In this document: in pieces, positions 25,501-34,091 of the stretch
Layout: every line of letters begins with the position of its first letter
Position numbering within the stretch: position 1 is the stretch's first letter
Assembly (NCBI GenBank): GCA_963714035.1
Contig: OY970224.1
Location: forward strand, 1,984,001 to 2,048,000
Length of the DNA stretch: 64,000 nt
Direction of reading: 5' to 3'
From: DATFVB01 sp963714035
Lineage (GTDB): Bacteria > Acidobacteriota > Thermoanaerobaculia > UBA5066 > DATFVB01
Translations under genes and position numbers: made by a program
Notes under the pieces: generated by a model
Told to the model about the DNA's origin: nothing
What the model saw: only the letters and a program-made list of their open reading frames with translations
The model's database searches: none

Positions 25501-26383
25501 CATCGAACGCCGGAGGACGGGACGCCGCCGGAGCCGGGGGGGCCGAGGCGGCGACGGCGGGCGCGCCGGGAGCGGCGGCGATCGAGCGGACGATCGGAGT
25601 GCCCGCCGGCGGGAACGCGAACATCGCGTCGTCGACGTCGACGTTGGCTTCCGCGTGCTCGACGTTGTAGAGCTGCCGCCCGCCTCCTCCCGGCTGGCTC
25701 TGTTCGATCGAGAAAGGGAACCAGACGCCCTCGACCTGGCCGTAGCTTCCGAGGTCGGAGTCGGTGATCTGCTCGGCGCCGCGCACGCGCGTGATCGTCT
25801 CGGTCTTGATCTCCAGGAAATAGTCGGGATCAAGGTAGACGTATTCGGTGTTGCCTCCCTTGAGGTTGACCCGCAGCTTGATGGCCGGCGTCCCGTCGAT
25901 GTCCTCGCTGCCGAGGTACTCGACGGTGTGTCCCTTCTGCTTCCAGTCGACGAGGGGCCCTTCGATGTCGGCCTGCTCCGCGAGCTGGCGGTTCTCGTCG
26001 GCGGTGTGCTTCTCCGCGTCGCGCCGCCCCTGGAACGGCTGAAGATTCCATCCTTCCTTCCCGTCGTACGTGTCGACGGCGGTCAGGCCCTGGAGGGTCG
26101 TCTCCTGCCGGATCATGCCGGGGCGCTTCTGGACCTGACCGAAGGCAGCCTCGATCTGGTTGTCGCCGAACGAGAACGACACCTTCCCGGTCAGCCGAAG
26201 GGAATGGATCGCCTTGAGCTTCGCCGCGCCGCCGCGCGCCTCGACGTTCTTCGCGACGATCTCGTCGACGTTCCTCCCGACACTCCCGCCGGCGGGGGGA
26301 ACGGAAGAAGACGCGGCGCGGATGGTTGGCGCGCCGATCGCCAGGAGAACGAGCGCGGCGAGAAGGCGACAGGAGAAACGCAT
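22568..26383 (-). CDS. Large secreted BNR/VPS10-like propeller protein with LolA-like N-terminal domain
   Basis: The 1271-residue protein has a signal peptide (1-23). Residues 38-265 resemble the LolA/outer-membrane-lipoprotein-sorting fold (IVAKNVEARGGAAKLKAI start, long beta-sheet). An Ala/Pro linker covers 266-295, then a very long sortilin/BNR propeller runs to about 1000 with many S-x-D-x-G-x-T-W boxes (STDGGETWTNMG, SEDGGKTFSYSG, SPDGGANWAQF). The last 90 residues look like a helical coil. Relatives are often labelled glycosyl hydrolase, but no catalytic acid pair is evident. ATG 26383 begins the signal peptide; a longer frame from 26491 is rejected. A terminator follows. Confidence 0.85.
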   Translation of the reverse strand: MRFSCRLLAALVLLAIGAPTIRAASSSVPPAGGSVGRNVDEIVAKNVEARGGAAKLKAIHSLRLTGKVSFSFGDNQIEAAFGQVQKRPGMIRQETTLQGLTAVDTYDGKEGWNLQPFQGRRDAEKHTADENRQLAEQADIEGPLVDWKQKGHTVEYLGSEDIDGTPAIKLRVNLKGGNTEYVYLDPDYFLEIKTETITRVRGAEQITDSDLGSYGQVEGVWFPFSIEQSQPGGGGRQLYNVEHAEANVDVDDAMFAFPPAGTPIVRSIAAAPGAPAVAASAPPAPAASRPPAFDAGTISGLGARNIGSAAMSGRVAAIAARNEAGKTTVYVGAASGGVWRSFDGGTTFKPIFDKQPVQSIGAIAIDPSHPKTIWVGTGESWMRNSVSVGDGIYKSTDGGETWTNMGLRDSEHIGAVLVDPKQSDTVYACVPGKLWSDSADRGLYKTTDGGKSWSLVLKGANLSTGCSSVTMDPKNSNVLMAGTWDFRRKGWTFRSGGDGPTAASGSGLFRSGDGGKSWTELAAKTNGLPAKPWGRVVTTIAPSDGNVVYTLIESVHSALYRSSDGGKTWEARDHSQSMVWRPFYFGRLVVDPTNAEHLYKPGGGLTVSEDGGKTFSYSGGGGHGDWHDIWIDPDNVRHAIAGDDGGLWISEDGGNRWRHSMNLPISQFYHVALDDRDPYQVYGGLQDNSSWFGDSAHPGGITNAQWTPIPIGDGMWMVPDPTDPDALYTEGQGGYAIRFDRKTASAKDIQPKAGYGEKLHFNWNTPLVVSPKGTIYIGAQFLFRSHDHGDSWERISPDLTTHDPEKQKQEESGGITVDNSAAEENTTIYAVAESPSDANVIWAGTSDGNLQLTRDGGKHWDNVVRNIKGLPPAPWVSSIEASRYAPGTAYATIDFHMAGDMTPWAFRTTDFGKTWTRIAGPERGVRGYAHVIKEDPVRSSLLFLGTEFGLWISPDGGANWAQFTGGDFPDVAVRDVAVHSRDRDLVLATHGRGIWIVDDITPLRNIASDTLAKPAAFLPGRIVQQRMPSTGGWVEGDATFVGQNPAGGAVITYYQRSRHLFGPIKLEILDASGKVIDSIAASKRRGINRVFWSMQVPPPRVPRAAQLAFSSNLGPRVPPGTYTARLTKGGESVEQKFEIAVDRRAPYGAAERKEQFDAVMKAHALFGEMSDLVDRIDAARAQAASAKDSARLEQLDAIKRKIVATKEGGAITGEERIREQLDHAYGALSSWEGKPQSYQVERVEALRRELEDVRKEFEALAPGEGKPAKTN

Positions 26384-26604
26384 GGACGACCTCCGAATAT
26401 CGTTGAACCGGAAACGCCGAGGCGCGGACCCGCGGCCCCGCCTCGACGTCGCTTCGGCGAACCCGGAAAACCCCTTTGCCGGACGATGCACTGTCCCGAA
26501 TTACGCAGGGCAACGATAAAGGTTTTTCGCTCCCGGGTGTGCCGTAAACTGAGGGGACATTGCGAAGACGCGAGGCGCTCCCCCGCCGAGCCCCTTCCCG
26601 CGCG

Positions 26605-27063
26605 ATGGACGACCTGCGCCCCGCGGCGCGGGCCCTGCGGGCCTTCGCGCTTCGCTTCCCGGGAGCGGCCGAGGACTTCCCCTGGGGCGAGCGGGTCGTC
26701 AAGGCCGACGGTAAGGTCTTCGTTTTCCTCGGCCTCGACCCGGTCCGCGGCGGCCCGATGAGCTTCTCGGTCAAGCTGCCGGAATCGGGCGAAGAGGCGC
26801 GAGAGCTGCCTTTCGTGCGTCCGACCGGGTACGGACTCGGAAGAGCGGGTTGGGTGACGGCGACGTTCGAGCCGCCGGCGGTTCCGCCCGTCGAGCTCCT
26901 GTGCGCCTGGATCGAGGAGAGTTACCGCGCCGTCGCTCCGAAGAAGCTCGCCGCGTCGACCGAGCCGGCCGCAAAGAAAGAGACGGGACGCGGGAAGAGG
27001 ACCGCGGTGAACCGCGCCGCGCCCTCGACCGCCCGGACCGCCGGCCGGCGGCCGTCGCGGTAA
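26605..27063 (+). CDS. MmcQ/YjbR-family protein with basic tail
   Basis: The 152-residue protein has the YjbR-like fold at 1-115 (FPGAAEDFPWGERVVKADGKV near the start, GRAGWVTATF, and a C-terminal LLCAWIEESYRAVAPKKL). The family is small, cytoplasmic and thought to bind DNA. The last 35 residues are an added Lys/Arg/Thr-rich tail that fits nucleic-acid contact. ATG 26605 is chosen because it starts the fold. A TAAACT -10 candidate is at 26545-26550. The 221-bp gap to the divergent BNR gene holds only promoter-type sequence. Confidence 0.85.
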   Translation: MDDLRPAARALRAFALRFPGAAEDFPWGERVVKADGKVFVFLGLDPVRGGPMSFSVKLPESGEEARELPFVRPTGYGLGRAGWVTATFEPPAVPPVELLCAWIEESYRAVAPKKLAASTEPAAKKETGRGKRTAVNRAAPSTARTAGRRPSR

Positions 27064-27109
27064 GAGACCGGCTCCGTTTCAAGGGGGGAAGCCGCCCGCC
27101 GAAAGTCCG

Positions 27110-27988
27110 TCACTCGCCGAGCCGGCGCAGCTCCTTCTTCGCCTCCGCGTGATCCGGGTCGAGCCGGAGAGCTTCGCGGAGCGCCCCGAGGGCTTCCGCC
27201 CGTCTCCCCGCCTTCTCGTAGAGCAGGCCGAGCGTCCACTGCGCGTCGGCCCACGTCGGGGCTTCCGGCGGCGGCGGCGACGCGAGATAGCGCTTGAGAT
27301 GGTCGATCCCGTCGTCGAGCTCCGCGCCGGAGAGGCGCGCGATCGTCCCGAGCTGGAAATGGGCGATCGGCCCGACGTCGGCATCGTCGACGAGCGCGAG
27401 CCAGGCCCGCCGCGCCTCTTCGAACCGGCCCTGCTCGACGAGAAGAGCTCCGAGCCCCGCGCGAGCCTCCGGGCTCCGCGGGTCGGCCGCGAGCGCCGCC
27501 CGGTACTCGGCCTCGGCTCGAGAGAGCTCCTTCTCGCGGGCGAAGAGCGCGCCGAGCGCCGCGTGGCCCCGCGCCGGATCGAGCCGGACGATCGCTTCGG
27601 CCTGCTCGCGCGCCCGCCCCGTCCCGCCTCCGGCGATCGCGGGCGCCTCGAGATCGTAGGTGAAGAGATCGAGCCGGGCCTCGACGTCTCCCGGCGCCAG
27701 CGTCACCGCCTTCTCGAAAGCCTCGCGGCACTTCTTCGCGAGCCGGTAGCGGGAAAGGAGGGGCGCGCTTCGGGCGCGCAGGCCGTACGCTTCCCCGAGA
27801 ACGCGCCAGAGCCGGGCGTCGTCCGGCGCGTCCTCCAGCGCGGCTTCGGCAATCCGGGCGGCGCCCGCGCCGTCGCCCGCCCGCACCCGGGCTTGCGCGC
27901 GCTCCCACGCGTCGGAGGACGACGCCGCGCGGGCGGCCGACACGGCGGTCGCCGTCAAGACGAGAATGGAAACGGCCGAGAACCTCAT
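27110..27988 (-). CDS. Secreted TPR protein
   Basis: The 292-residue protein has a signal peptide ending about SAARA (21). Residues 28-285 are TPR units, clearest at EAEYRAALAADPRSPEARAG and ALGALREALRLDPDHAEAKK. ATG 27988 follows GGAGG, and a TAGGAT -10 candidate lies at 28021-28026. The gene converges on the YjbR-like gene with a 46-bp gap. No partner is evident. Confidence 0.85.
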   Translation of the reverse strand: MRFSAVSILVLTATAVSAARAASSSDAWERAQARVRAGDGAGAARIAEAALEDAPDDARLWRVLGEAYGLRARSAPLLSRYRLAKKCREAFEKAVTLAPGDVEARLDLFTYDLEAPAIAGGGTGRAREQAEAIVRLDPARGHAALGALFAREKELSRAEAEYRAALAADPRSPEARAGLGALLVEQGRFEEARRAWLALVDDADVGPIAHFQLGTIARLSGAELDDGIDHLKRYLASPPPPEAPTWADAQWTLGLLYEKAGRRAEALGALREALRLDPDHAEAKKELRRLGE

Positions 27989-28065
27989 GCCCGCCTCCGG
28001 GAATTGTTCGAGACGGGACGATCCTATCGCGCGGGAGTGGTGAGCCGGCTCCGCGCCGCGAGTTT

Positions 28066-29628
28066 CTATTTCCCGTCGTAGAACTTCTCGAGATCCGCCC
28101 GCATCTTCTCCAGTGCCGGGACGTGGAGATAGATCATGTGTCCCGACGGGTAATAGCCGAACGAGATGTTCTTTTCGAGCTCCGGATCGAGGCCCATGTG
28201 CGCGAGCGTGTACTCGGTCTCGAAGAAGGGCGTCGCGAAATCGAACCAGCCGTTGGCGGAAAAAATCCGCAGGTGCGGGTTGATCGACATCGCCTGCCGG
28301 AGATCCTCGACGACGTCGGGCATCGGCGAGCGGTTGCCGTCGATGCGGTGCCGGTCGTCCCAGTCCCGGCCGACCTCGGGATAGTTCGTCGGCTTGTAGA
28401 GATCGTCCGTCTGGTAGCCGAGGGTGTCCCGGACATAGGAGTTGAACGTCGCCGTGAAGGCGGAGCCGAACGCGGTGTTGGCCGCGTCGTACTCCGGGAA
28501 CTCGCCCGCGGCGTCGTGATCGATTCCCTCGAACCGCGCGTCGAGCCGCCCGAGGATCCGCCGGTCGCCGCGGAGGAGCTCCTTTTCGAACCGGCTCGGG
28601 TCGATCCGGAGGTTCGCGTTCCGGAGAAACGTCTCCGAGAGCCCCGTGAAGCGTCGGAGCTTCGCGACGACGGCCGCGCGCTCCGGCTCGCCGAGCCGGT
28701 TCCCCTTCGCGAGCGCCTGCGCGTATTCGCCGAGGGCGAACGTCCGCGCCTCATCGAGGAACGGGGCGAGCGCGGCGGGCGCCGGTTCCACTTTCTTGTG
28801 GTACCAGGCCGTCGCGGCCATGGTGGGCAGATAGAGCTCGTACGGCAGGTCGTTCGAAAAGGACGGTCCCGTGAAGTCGTCCCAGGCGTTGAGATAGGAC
28901 GACACCAGGATCGCGCCGTTGAACGCCATTCCGTGCCGTTCGAGCGAGGCGAGAAGGGCCGCGCTCCGGGTCGTCCCGTACGACTCTCCGAGCAGGTATT
29001 TCGGCGAATTCCACCGGCCGTTGTTTCCGACCCATCGCTCGATGAATTGGGTGAACGCCTCCACGTCCGCATCGGTGCCGTAATAGTCCTTGGGCTCGCC
29101 CTTGCCGACGATCCGGGAAAATCCCGTTCCCACCGCGTCGATGAAGACGAGGTCGGTCCGGTCGAGGAGGCTGTGCGTGTTCTCGCCGAGGCGGTAAGGC
29201 GCGGGCGGCGTCGGCTGCGCGTCGGCGGTTTCCACCCGGACCGGCCCGAAGGAGCCCATGTGGAGCCACAGGCTCGACGAACCGGGACCGCCGTTGAAGG
29301 CGAAGGTCACGGGCCGGCTCTTCGCGTCCGGACCTTCTCCGGTGTAGGCGACCGAGAACATCCGGGCGGTCGTTTCTCCCTTGCCATCCTTCAGATCGAT
29401 CGTCGAAGCGGTCGCGGTGTACGGGATCGTCCGGCCGCCGAGGGTGATCCGGTGGTGCGTGACCGCGGCCTTCGCCGCCGGCGGGACGGAAGGCGCCGGA
29501 GCATCCTTTCCGGCCGGGACCGAGGGCGCCGCGGCGGGAGGCTCCGGCGACGGCTGGGCCGCCCCGAGCGAAGCGAGAAGCGCCGCCGCGAGCGCGGCCG
29601 CGGCCGGACGTAAATGCCGGAGAATCAT
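28066..29628 (-). CDS. Secreted S10-family serine carboxypeptidase
   Basis: The 520-residue protein has a signal peptide (1-24) and a Pro/Ala-rich spacer to about 55, then an alpha/beta-hydrolase fold. The oxyanion region FNGGPGSSS is at 111-119. The nucleophile is S216 in GESYGTTR, the acid is D463 in GWFDFATP, and the base is H497 in SGHMIY. It should remove C-terminal amino acids from peptides in the periplasm or outside, as in the S10 family. AAGGAG precedes ATG 29628, and a TATGAT -10 candidate is at 29652-29657. Divergent from the cupredoxin gene. Confidence 0.92.
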   Translation of the reverse strand: MILRHLRPAAAALAAALLASLGAAQPSPEPPAAAPSVPAGKDAPAPSVPPAAKAAVTHHRITLGGRTIPYTATASTIDLKDGKGETTARMFSVAYTGEGPDAKSRPVTFAFNGGPGSSSLWLHMGSFGPVRVETADAQPTPPAPYRLGENTHSLLDRTDLVFIDAVGTGFSRIVGKGEPKDYYGTDADVEAFTQFIERWVGNNGRWNSPKYLLGESYGTTRSAALLASLERHGMAFNGAILVSSYLNAWDDFTGPSFSNDLPYELYLPTMAATAWYHKKVEPAPAALAPFLDEARTFALGEYAQALAKGNRLGEPERAAVVAKLRRFTGLSETFLRNANLRIDPSRFEKELLRGDRRILGRLDARFEGIDHDAAGEFPEYDAANTAFGSAFTATFNSYVRDTLGYQTDDLYKPTNYPEVGRDWDDRHRIDGNRSPMPDVVEDLRQAMSINPHLRIFSANGWFDFATPFFETEYTLAHMGLDPELEKNISFGYYPSGHMIYLHVPALEKMRADLEKFYDGK

Positions 29629-29773
29629 CGGGAGCTCCTTTCGGTCGGGAGATCATACGCGGCCGGCGTGTCCGGGTTTCGTGATGGCGCCGCGAACCTC
29701 ATGGCGGGATTAAGACCGCCCGAACGGACCGCGCGGGGCGATAACTTCGCCTCGGAACAAAGGGAGCAGCAAA

Positions 29774-31138
29774 ATGATCAAGAAAATCGGATTTCTTTTC
29801 GGAGCGGCGATTATGGCGGCATCGATGACCGCCTGGGGCGCGACGGCGAACGTCTCGATCACGGACTATCAGTTCACCGACACGACCAGCGGGAATGGGA
29901 CGACGACAATCACGGCCGGCGACACGGTCCAATGGCACTGGAACGCCAGCGGTCACTCCACGACCGCCGGAGTGTGCCAGTACACCGGCGGGGGCGCCTA
30001 CGGCTCCTACGAATGCACCGCCAACGGGAACTGGGATTCGGGGATCGAGAGCTCGAATTTCGATTTCTCGCACACGTTTTTGACCGCGGGCACGTTCACC
30101 TATTTCTGCATGCAGCACGGGACGATGGGCATGACCGGGACCGTCATCGTCAAGTCGGCCGTGGCCACGTGCGGGACGATCGCCCTCTCTCCGGCAAGCC
30201 TTCCGGGCGGCGTCCAGGGCTCGGCCTACGAGACGACGCTCACCGGGAGCGGGGGGACGGGACCCTACACGTTCACGCTCGCCTCGGGATCGACGCCCCC
30301 CGGCGTCCAGCTCGACGACACCGGCGAGATCCACGGCACGCCGACGGCCACCGGCCCCTTCTCGTTCACCGTCACGGCGACCGACGCCTCGGCCTCGCAC
30401 TGCTCCGGAACGCAGTCGTATTCCGTGACAATCAGCGGCCAGACCACCGCCGGCGATCCGGTCGCGATCGCGGGCCTCGGCTCGCTCGCCGGCGCCAACA
30501 ACACGCACTTCAAGACGCAGGTCCAGCTCGTCAATCCCGGCATTTCGACGATCGCCGGAAAGATCGTCTACCACGTGGGCGGCGCTTCGGGAACCGCCAA
30601 CGATCCGTCGATTCCCTACACGCTCGCTTCGTGGCAGACGGTCAACTTCGACGACGTGCTCGCGGCGATGGGGCTCACGGGCCTCGGCACCGCCGACATC
30701 GTGCCGACGTCCGGGCCCGCCCCGGTCGCGGTCGTCAAGATCTTCAACGACGACGGAGCCAACGGAACCGCCGGATTCACCGAGCCGACGTTCCGCGCGC
30801 AGGACGCCCTCCAGCCGGGCGACGAGGCGGCCCTGATCCTCCCGTCCGATCCCGTGAACTTCCGCTTCAACCTCGGTGTCCGCACGCTCGGCGACGGCAT
30901 TTCGGCGACCTTCACGATCTGGGACCAGACGGGGACTCTCCTGAACACCGTCTCGAAGACCTTCCCGGCGAACTTCTTCGCTCAGGCGAAGGCGACGGAT
31001 TTTCTCGGGGTCTCGAGCCTGCCGACCAACGGTTCGATCGGCGTGACGGTCACGCAGGGCAGCGGCTTCTTCTTCGGCTCGACGGTGGACAACCGGGGCT
31101 CGCAGGACACGAGCACGCAGTTCACGCGACACGAGTGA
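29774..31138 (+). CDS. Secreted cupredoxin protein with Ig-like and shared C-terminal domain
   Basis: The 454-residue protein has a signal peptide (1-23). A plastocyanin-like domain covers 24-128, with probable copper ligands H61, C112, H115 and M118 or M120 (YFCMQHGTMGM). A putative Ig/cadherin-like domain follows at 133-220 (LPGGVQGSAYETTL, PPGVQLDDTGEIHGTP). Residues about 230-454 form a domain also present in the next gene (GLGSLAGANNTHFKTQVQLV; KIFNDDGANGTAGFTE). It may carry electrons or bind copper outside the cytoplasm. ATG 29774 follows AGGGAGC, with TAACTT at 29742-29747 as a possible -10. A strong terminator follows. Confidence 0.85.
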   Translation: MIKKIGFLFGAAIMAASMTAWGATANVSITDYQFTDTTSGNGTTTITAGDTVQWHWNASGHSTTAGVCQYTGGGAYGSYECTANGNWDSGIESSNFDFSHTFLTAGTFTYFCMQHGTMGMTGTVIVKSAVATCGTIALSPASLPGGVQGSAYETTLTGSGGTGPYTFTLASGSTPPGVQLDDTGEIHGTPTATGPFSFTVTATDASASHCSGTQSYSVTISGQTTAGDPVAIAGLGSLAGANNTHFKTQVQLVNPGISTIAGKIVYHVGGASGTANDPSIPYTLASWQTVNFDDVLAAMGLTGLGTADIVPTSGPAPVAVVKIFNDDGANGTAGFTEPTFRAQDALQPGDEAALILPSDPVNFRFNLGVRTLGDGISATFTIWDQTGTLLNTVSKTFPANFFAQAKATDFLGVSSLPTNGSIGVTVTQGSGFFFGSTVDNRGSQDTSTQFTRHE

Positions 31139-31162
31139 TCTTCGGGTAGCTCTCCTCTTTTC

Positions 31163-31192
31163 GGCGCCGCCTCCGGGCGGCGCCTCTTTTTT
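31163..31192 (+). terminator. Rho-independent terminator after the cupredoxin gene
   Basis: GGCGCCGCC (31163-31171) pairs perfectly with GGCGGCGCC (31176-31184) across a 4-base loop, followed by TCTTTTTT. Confidence 0.92.
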
Positions 31193-31331
31193 GGATCGCC
31201 GAAACGGGGGTCCCCGGGCATCGAGGCGAGACTTCGCCCGATCATGCTAGCTTTCTCCCCATCGTTCGGGCGGACGCCCTCGGAAGCGGACATCGAACCT
31301 CCGAGCTCCGTGCCGGCGAGAAGGAGGACGC

Positions 31332-32603
31332 ATGAATTCCCGCTTCTTCGGGTTCCTGGCCGCCACCGTCGCCTTCGCCGCCGCCGGCGCATCCGCCGCC
31401 GGCGGAGTCGTCGCCGCCGGACCGATAACCGGCGGCGACCGGCTCACGAACGCGAACAGCAGCGACGGCTCCCCGGCCGACACCGTGATCGGGAGCGCTC
31501 CCGTGACCGGCGACGGCGTTCTCGATACGGTCACGTTCGGCTGGTCGGCGACCGCAAGCTGCTCCGCCGTCAAAATCAAGGTCTTCCGCATCAACGGCGC
31601 CAACCTTGACTTCGTCGGCGAACGCGGACCGATCGCGGCGACGGCCAACGTTGCCGGCGCCAGCAGCCTGACGACGGCGCCACTGTCTCCTCCGATCGCC
31701 GTCCAGCGCGGCGACTTCCTCGGGATCACCGGCGCGAACGCCGGCGATTGCGGCAATCCGACCGGCCAGGACCCCGGGGCCGGTAGCTCGATCGAATACT
31801 CGGGGGACGTTCATTCTTCCGTGCCGATCGCGTCCGGCACCCAGAGCCCGAGCGTCGCCCTCGCACTCTTCGCCTCCGGGACGGGGAGCGGAGAGACGTT
31901 CTCCGGGATCCTCGCGGGGACCGGCTCGCTCCACGGAGCGCAGGGCTCGAATTTCAAGACCGGACTGCAGGTGACCAATCCCTACTTCTCGACCGTCATC
32001 GGCCACATCGTCTTCCACCCGGTCGGCCAGTCGGCAGGCCCGAACGATCCCTCCCTCGGTTTCTCGCTCGATCCCGGCAACACGGGAAGCATCGACGACG
32101 TCATCGCGGCAATGGGACTCTCCGGGCTCTGGTCCGCCGATCTCTACATGGGCCACGGCGACCCGACGCCGGTCGTCGTCGCGAGAATCTTCAACGACGC
32201 CGGCGCGGGCGGTACGACGGGATTCACGGAGAGCCTGATCGATCCCACGAAGGTCTTCGGCGGGCCAGGCATCTCCGTCACCGGCGTGCTGATCGCGCCG
32301 CCCGATTTCCAGAAATACCGCCTGAACATCGGCATTCGGACGATCGGCGGACCGGTCGGCATCTCGGTCTCGGTCAAGGACTCCAGCGGCAACGTGATCC
32401 ACACGTTCCAGCAGGTCTACGCCGCGGACGCGTTCTTCCAGCTCTCGGCCAGCGAGTTCCTTGGCGGATTCGATCCCGGCGCGAACGACACGCTCGTGAT
32501 CACGTATTCCGGCGGCGGCGCGATCATCTACGGCGCGACGACGGACAACGTGACCAACGACCCGAGCGTCCAGTTCATGCCGTTCCTCTTCGCAATCGCC
32601 TAG
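31332..32603 (+). CDS. Secreted protein sharing the C-terminal domain of the cupredoxin protein
   Basis: The 423-residue protein has a signal peptide to about 22. Residues 23-185 are beta-rich with two Cys and are not recognised. Residues about 190-423 match the C-terminal part of the upstream cupredoxin protein: GTGSLHGAQGSNFKTGLQVT, DDVIAAMGLSGLWSADL, RIFNDAGAGGTTGFTE. The shared part is probably a repeated secreted or surface module. ATG 31332 follows AAGGAGG. The terminator between the two genes suggests separate transcription. No function can be assigned. Confidence 0.75.
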   Translation: MNSRFFGFLAATVAFAAAGASAAGGVVAAGPITGGDRLTNANSSDGSPADTVIGSAPVTGDGVLDTVTFGWSATASCSAVKIKVFRINGANLDFVGERGPIAATANVAGASSLTTAPLSPPIAVQRGDFLGITGANAGDCGNPTGQDPGAGSSIEYSGDVHSSVPIASGTQSPSVALALFASGTGSGETFSGILAGTGSLHGAQGSNFKTGLQVTNPYFSTVIGHIVFHPVGQSAGPNDPSLGFSLDPGNTGSIDDVIAAMGLSGLWSADLYMGHGDPTPVVVARIFNDAGAGGTTGFTESLIDPTKVFGGPGISVTGVLIAPPDFQKYRLNIGIRTIGGPVGISVSVKDSSGNVIHTFQQVYAADAFFQLSASEFLGGFDPGANDTLVITYSGGGAIIYGATTDNVTNDPSVQFMPFLFAIA

Positions 32604-32619
32604 GATCGCCTCCCGGTCG

Positions 32620-32678
32620 GCCGGCGCCGGAAAGCGGCGCCGGCTCCTCGGTCCTCAGATCCCGGCTCGAAAGCCGGG
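32620..32678 (+). other. Two hairpins between the secreted-protein gene and the NmrA gene
   Basis: GCCGGCGCC/GGCGCCGGC (32620-32644) and CCCGGCT/AGCCGGG (32661-32678) are strong stems without T tracts. The first may be a factor-dependent or weak terminator. The second lies next to the TAAACT -10 candidate of the next gene. Confidence 0.4.
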
Positions 32679-32685
32679 GGGGCGA

Positions 32686-32691
32686 TAAACT
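32686..32691 (+). promoter_or_regulatory. -10 candidate of the NmrA gene
   Basis: TAAACT in the context GCGATAAACTG, 16 bases before the ATG at 32708, with AAGGAGGG between. Confidence 0.4.
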
Positions 32692-32707
32692 GACGAAGGA
32701 GGGCTCG

Positions 32708-33652
32708 ATGTCGGAAAAGAAAATCATCGCGGTACTCGGCGCGACCGGCGCGCAAGGCGGAGGGCTCGCACGGGCGATCGCTTCGGACCCTTCCGGGGGC
32801 TTCGCGGGCCGCGCGATCACCCGAAAGCCCGATTCCGAGAAGGGGCGCGCCCTCGCCGCGCTCGGCCTCGAGGTCGTCGCCGGCGACCTGGACGATGCGA
32901 AGAGCCTCGAGCGCGCGTTTGCCGGGGCCCACGGCGTCTACGGCGTGACGAACTTCTGGGAACACATGTCTCCCGAGAAAGAGCTCACGCAGGCCGAGTC
33001 GATCGCGCGGGCGGCAAAGGGGGCCGGGACCTCGCACGTCGTCTGGTCGACGCTCGAGGACACGCGGAAATGGCTTCCCCTCTCGGATACCCGGGTTCCG
33101 ACTCTCCACGGAAAGTACAAGGTCGAGCACTTCGACGCCAAGGGGGAGGCCGACCGGTTCTTCGCCGGCACTCCGACGACGTTCCTCCTCGCCGCGTTCT
33201 ACTGGGACAACTTCATCCATTTCGGGGCCGGCCCGCGCCGCATGCCCGACGGGAACCTCGTCCTCGCTCTGCCGCTGGGCGGAGGGAAGCTCCCCGGCAT
33301 CGCCGCCGAGGACATCGGGCGGTGCGCCTTCGGGATCTTCCGGCGCGGGAGCGAAATGATCGGCCGCCGCGTCGGAATCGCGGGGGAAATCCTGTCCGGC
33401 GCAGAGATGGCCGCGGGCCTGTCCCGGGCGCTCGCACAGACCGTGAGCTTCTTCGACATGCCGTTCGACCAGTACCGCGCGCTGGGATTTCCCGGAGCCG
33501 ACGACATGGGGAACATGTTTCAGTTCCAGGCGATCTTCAACGACGAGTTCTGCCGCAGCCGGGACGTGGCGCTTTCCCGTTCCCTCGATCCGGAGCTGCA
33601 GAGCTTCGCGGCGTGGCTCGACCGGAACGCGCGAGACATCCCGATCGCCTGA
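32708..33652 (+). CDS. NmrA-family NAD(P)-binding protein
   Basis: The 314-residue protein has a Rossmann fold with VLGATGAQGGGLARAI at 8-23. An NmrA-like body follows (RALAALGLEVVAGDLDD, WSTLEDTRKWLPL, FYWDNFIHFG, IAAEDIGRCAFGIF). This is an atypical short-chain dehydrogenase family whose members act as redox sensors or NADPH-dependent reductases. The catalytic YxxxK is not clear, so a sensor role is possible. ATG 32708 has a good ribosome site. It converges on the DoxX gene, 51 bp away. Confidence 0.88.
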   Translation: MSEKKIIAVLGATGAQGGGLARAIASDPSGGFAGRAITRKPDSEKGRALAALGLEVVAGDLDDAKSLERAFAGAHGVYGVTNFWEHMSPEKELTQAESIARAAKGAGTSHVVWSTLEDTRKWLPLSDTRVPTLHGKYKVEHFDAKGEADRFFAGTPTTFLLAAFYWDNFIHFGAGPRRMPDGNLVLALPLGGGKLPGIAAEDIGRCAFGIFRRGSEMIGRRVGIAGEILSGAEMAAGLSRALAQTVSFFDMPFDQYRALGFPGADDMGNMFQFQAIFNDEFCRSRDVALSRSLDPELQSFAAWLDRNARDIPIA

Positions 33653-33703
33653 GCCGGCCCGACCCGGGATCGAAGAAGGAGAGCCGCTCGAGGACGTCCG
33701 GCG

Positions 33704-34087
33704 TCAGCCGGGCGTCCCGCGGGCGCGGCGCCCGATGGCAAGCGCTCCCGGGCCGAAGGCCGCGACCATCAGCAGGCCTCCCATGATCCCGAGGTTCTTC
33801 TGGAACGACGTCGAGAGGAAGGAGTGGAAGACGAGCGTGACCGGGATCATGTAGACGAAAGCGGCGGCGGCCGCGACGCGGGCGCCGAAACCGGTCGCGA
33901 ACGCCATCCAGGTGGCGAGCTCGACGGCGAGAGCGCCCGCGACCGCGATCGACGGGAGCGGAACATGGTGCGACCGTACGTATTCGACGTTTCCCGACCA
34001 GCTCCCGATTTTCGCGATCGAGCTCGTGAAGAAGATCACGGCGAGCAGCAGCCTCGCCGCGAGCGCCGCCGCGTTCCTTCCGCGCAT
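33704..34087 (-). CDS. DoxX-family membrane protein
   Basis: The 127-residue protein has four hydrophobic helices: near 9-26, 46-66, 68-90 and 100-120. The first helix shows LAVIFFTSSIAKI, the DoxX-type start. Family members are inner-membrane proteins, often linked to thiosulfate or redox stress. ATG 34087 lies 4 bases after the stop of the DJ-1/YHS gene, so the two form an operon. Confidence 0.85.
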   Translation of the reverse strand: MRGRNAAALAARLLLAVIFFTSSIAKIGSWSGNVEYVRSHHVPLPSIAVAGALAVELATWMAFATGFGARVAAAAAFVYMIPVTLVFHSFLSTSFQKNLGIMGGLLMVAAFGPGALAIGRRARGTPG

Positions 34088-34091
34088 CGCG

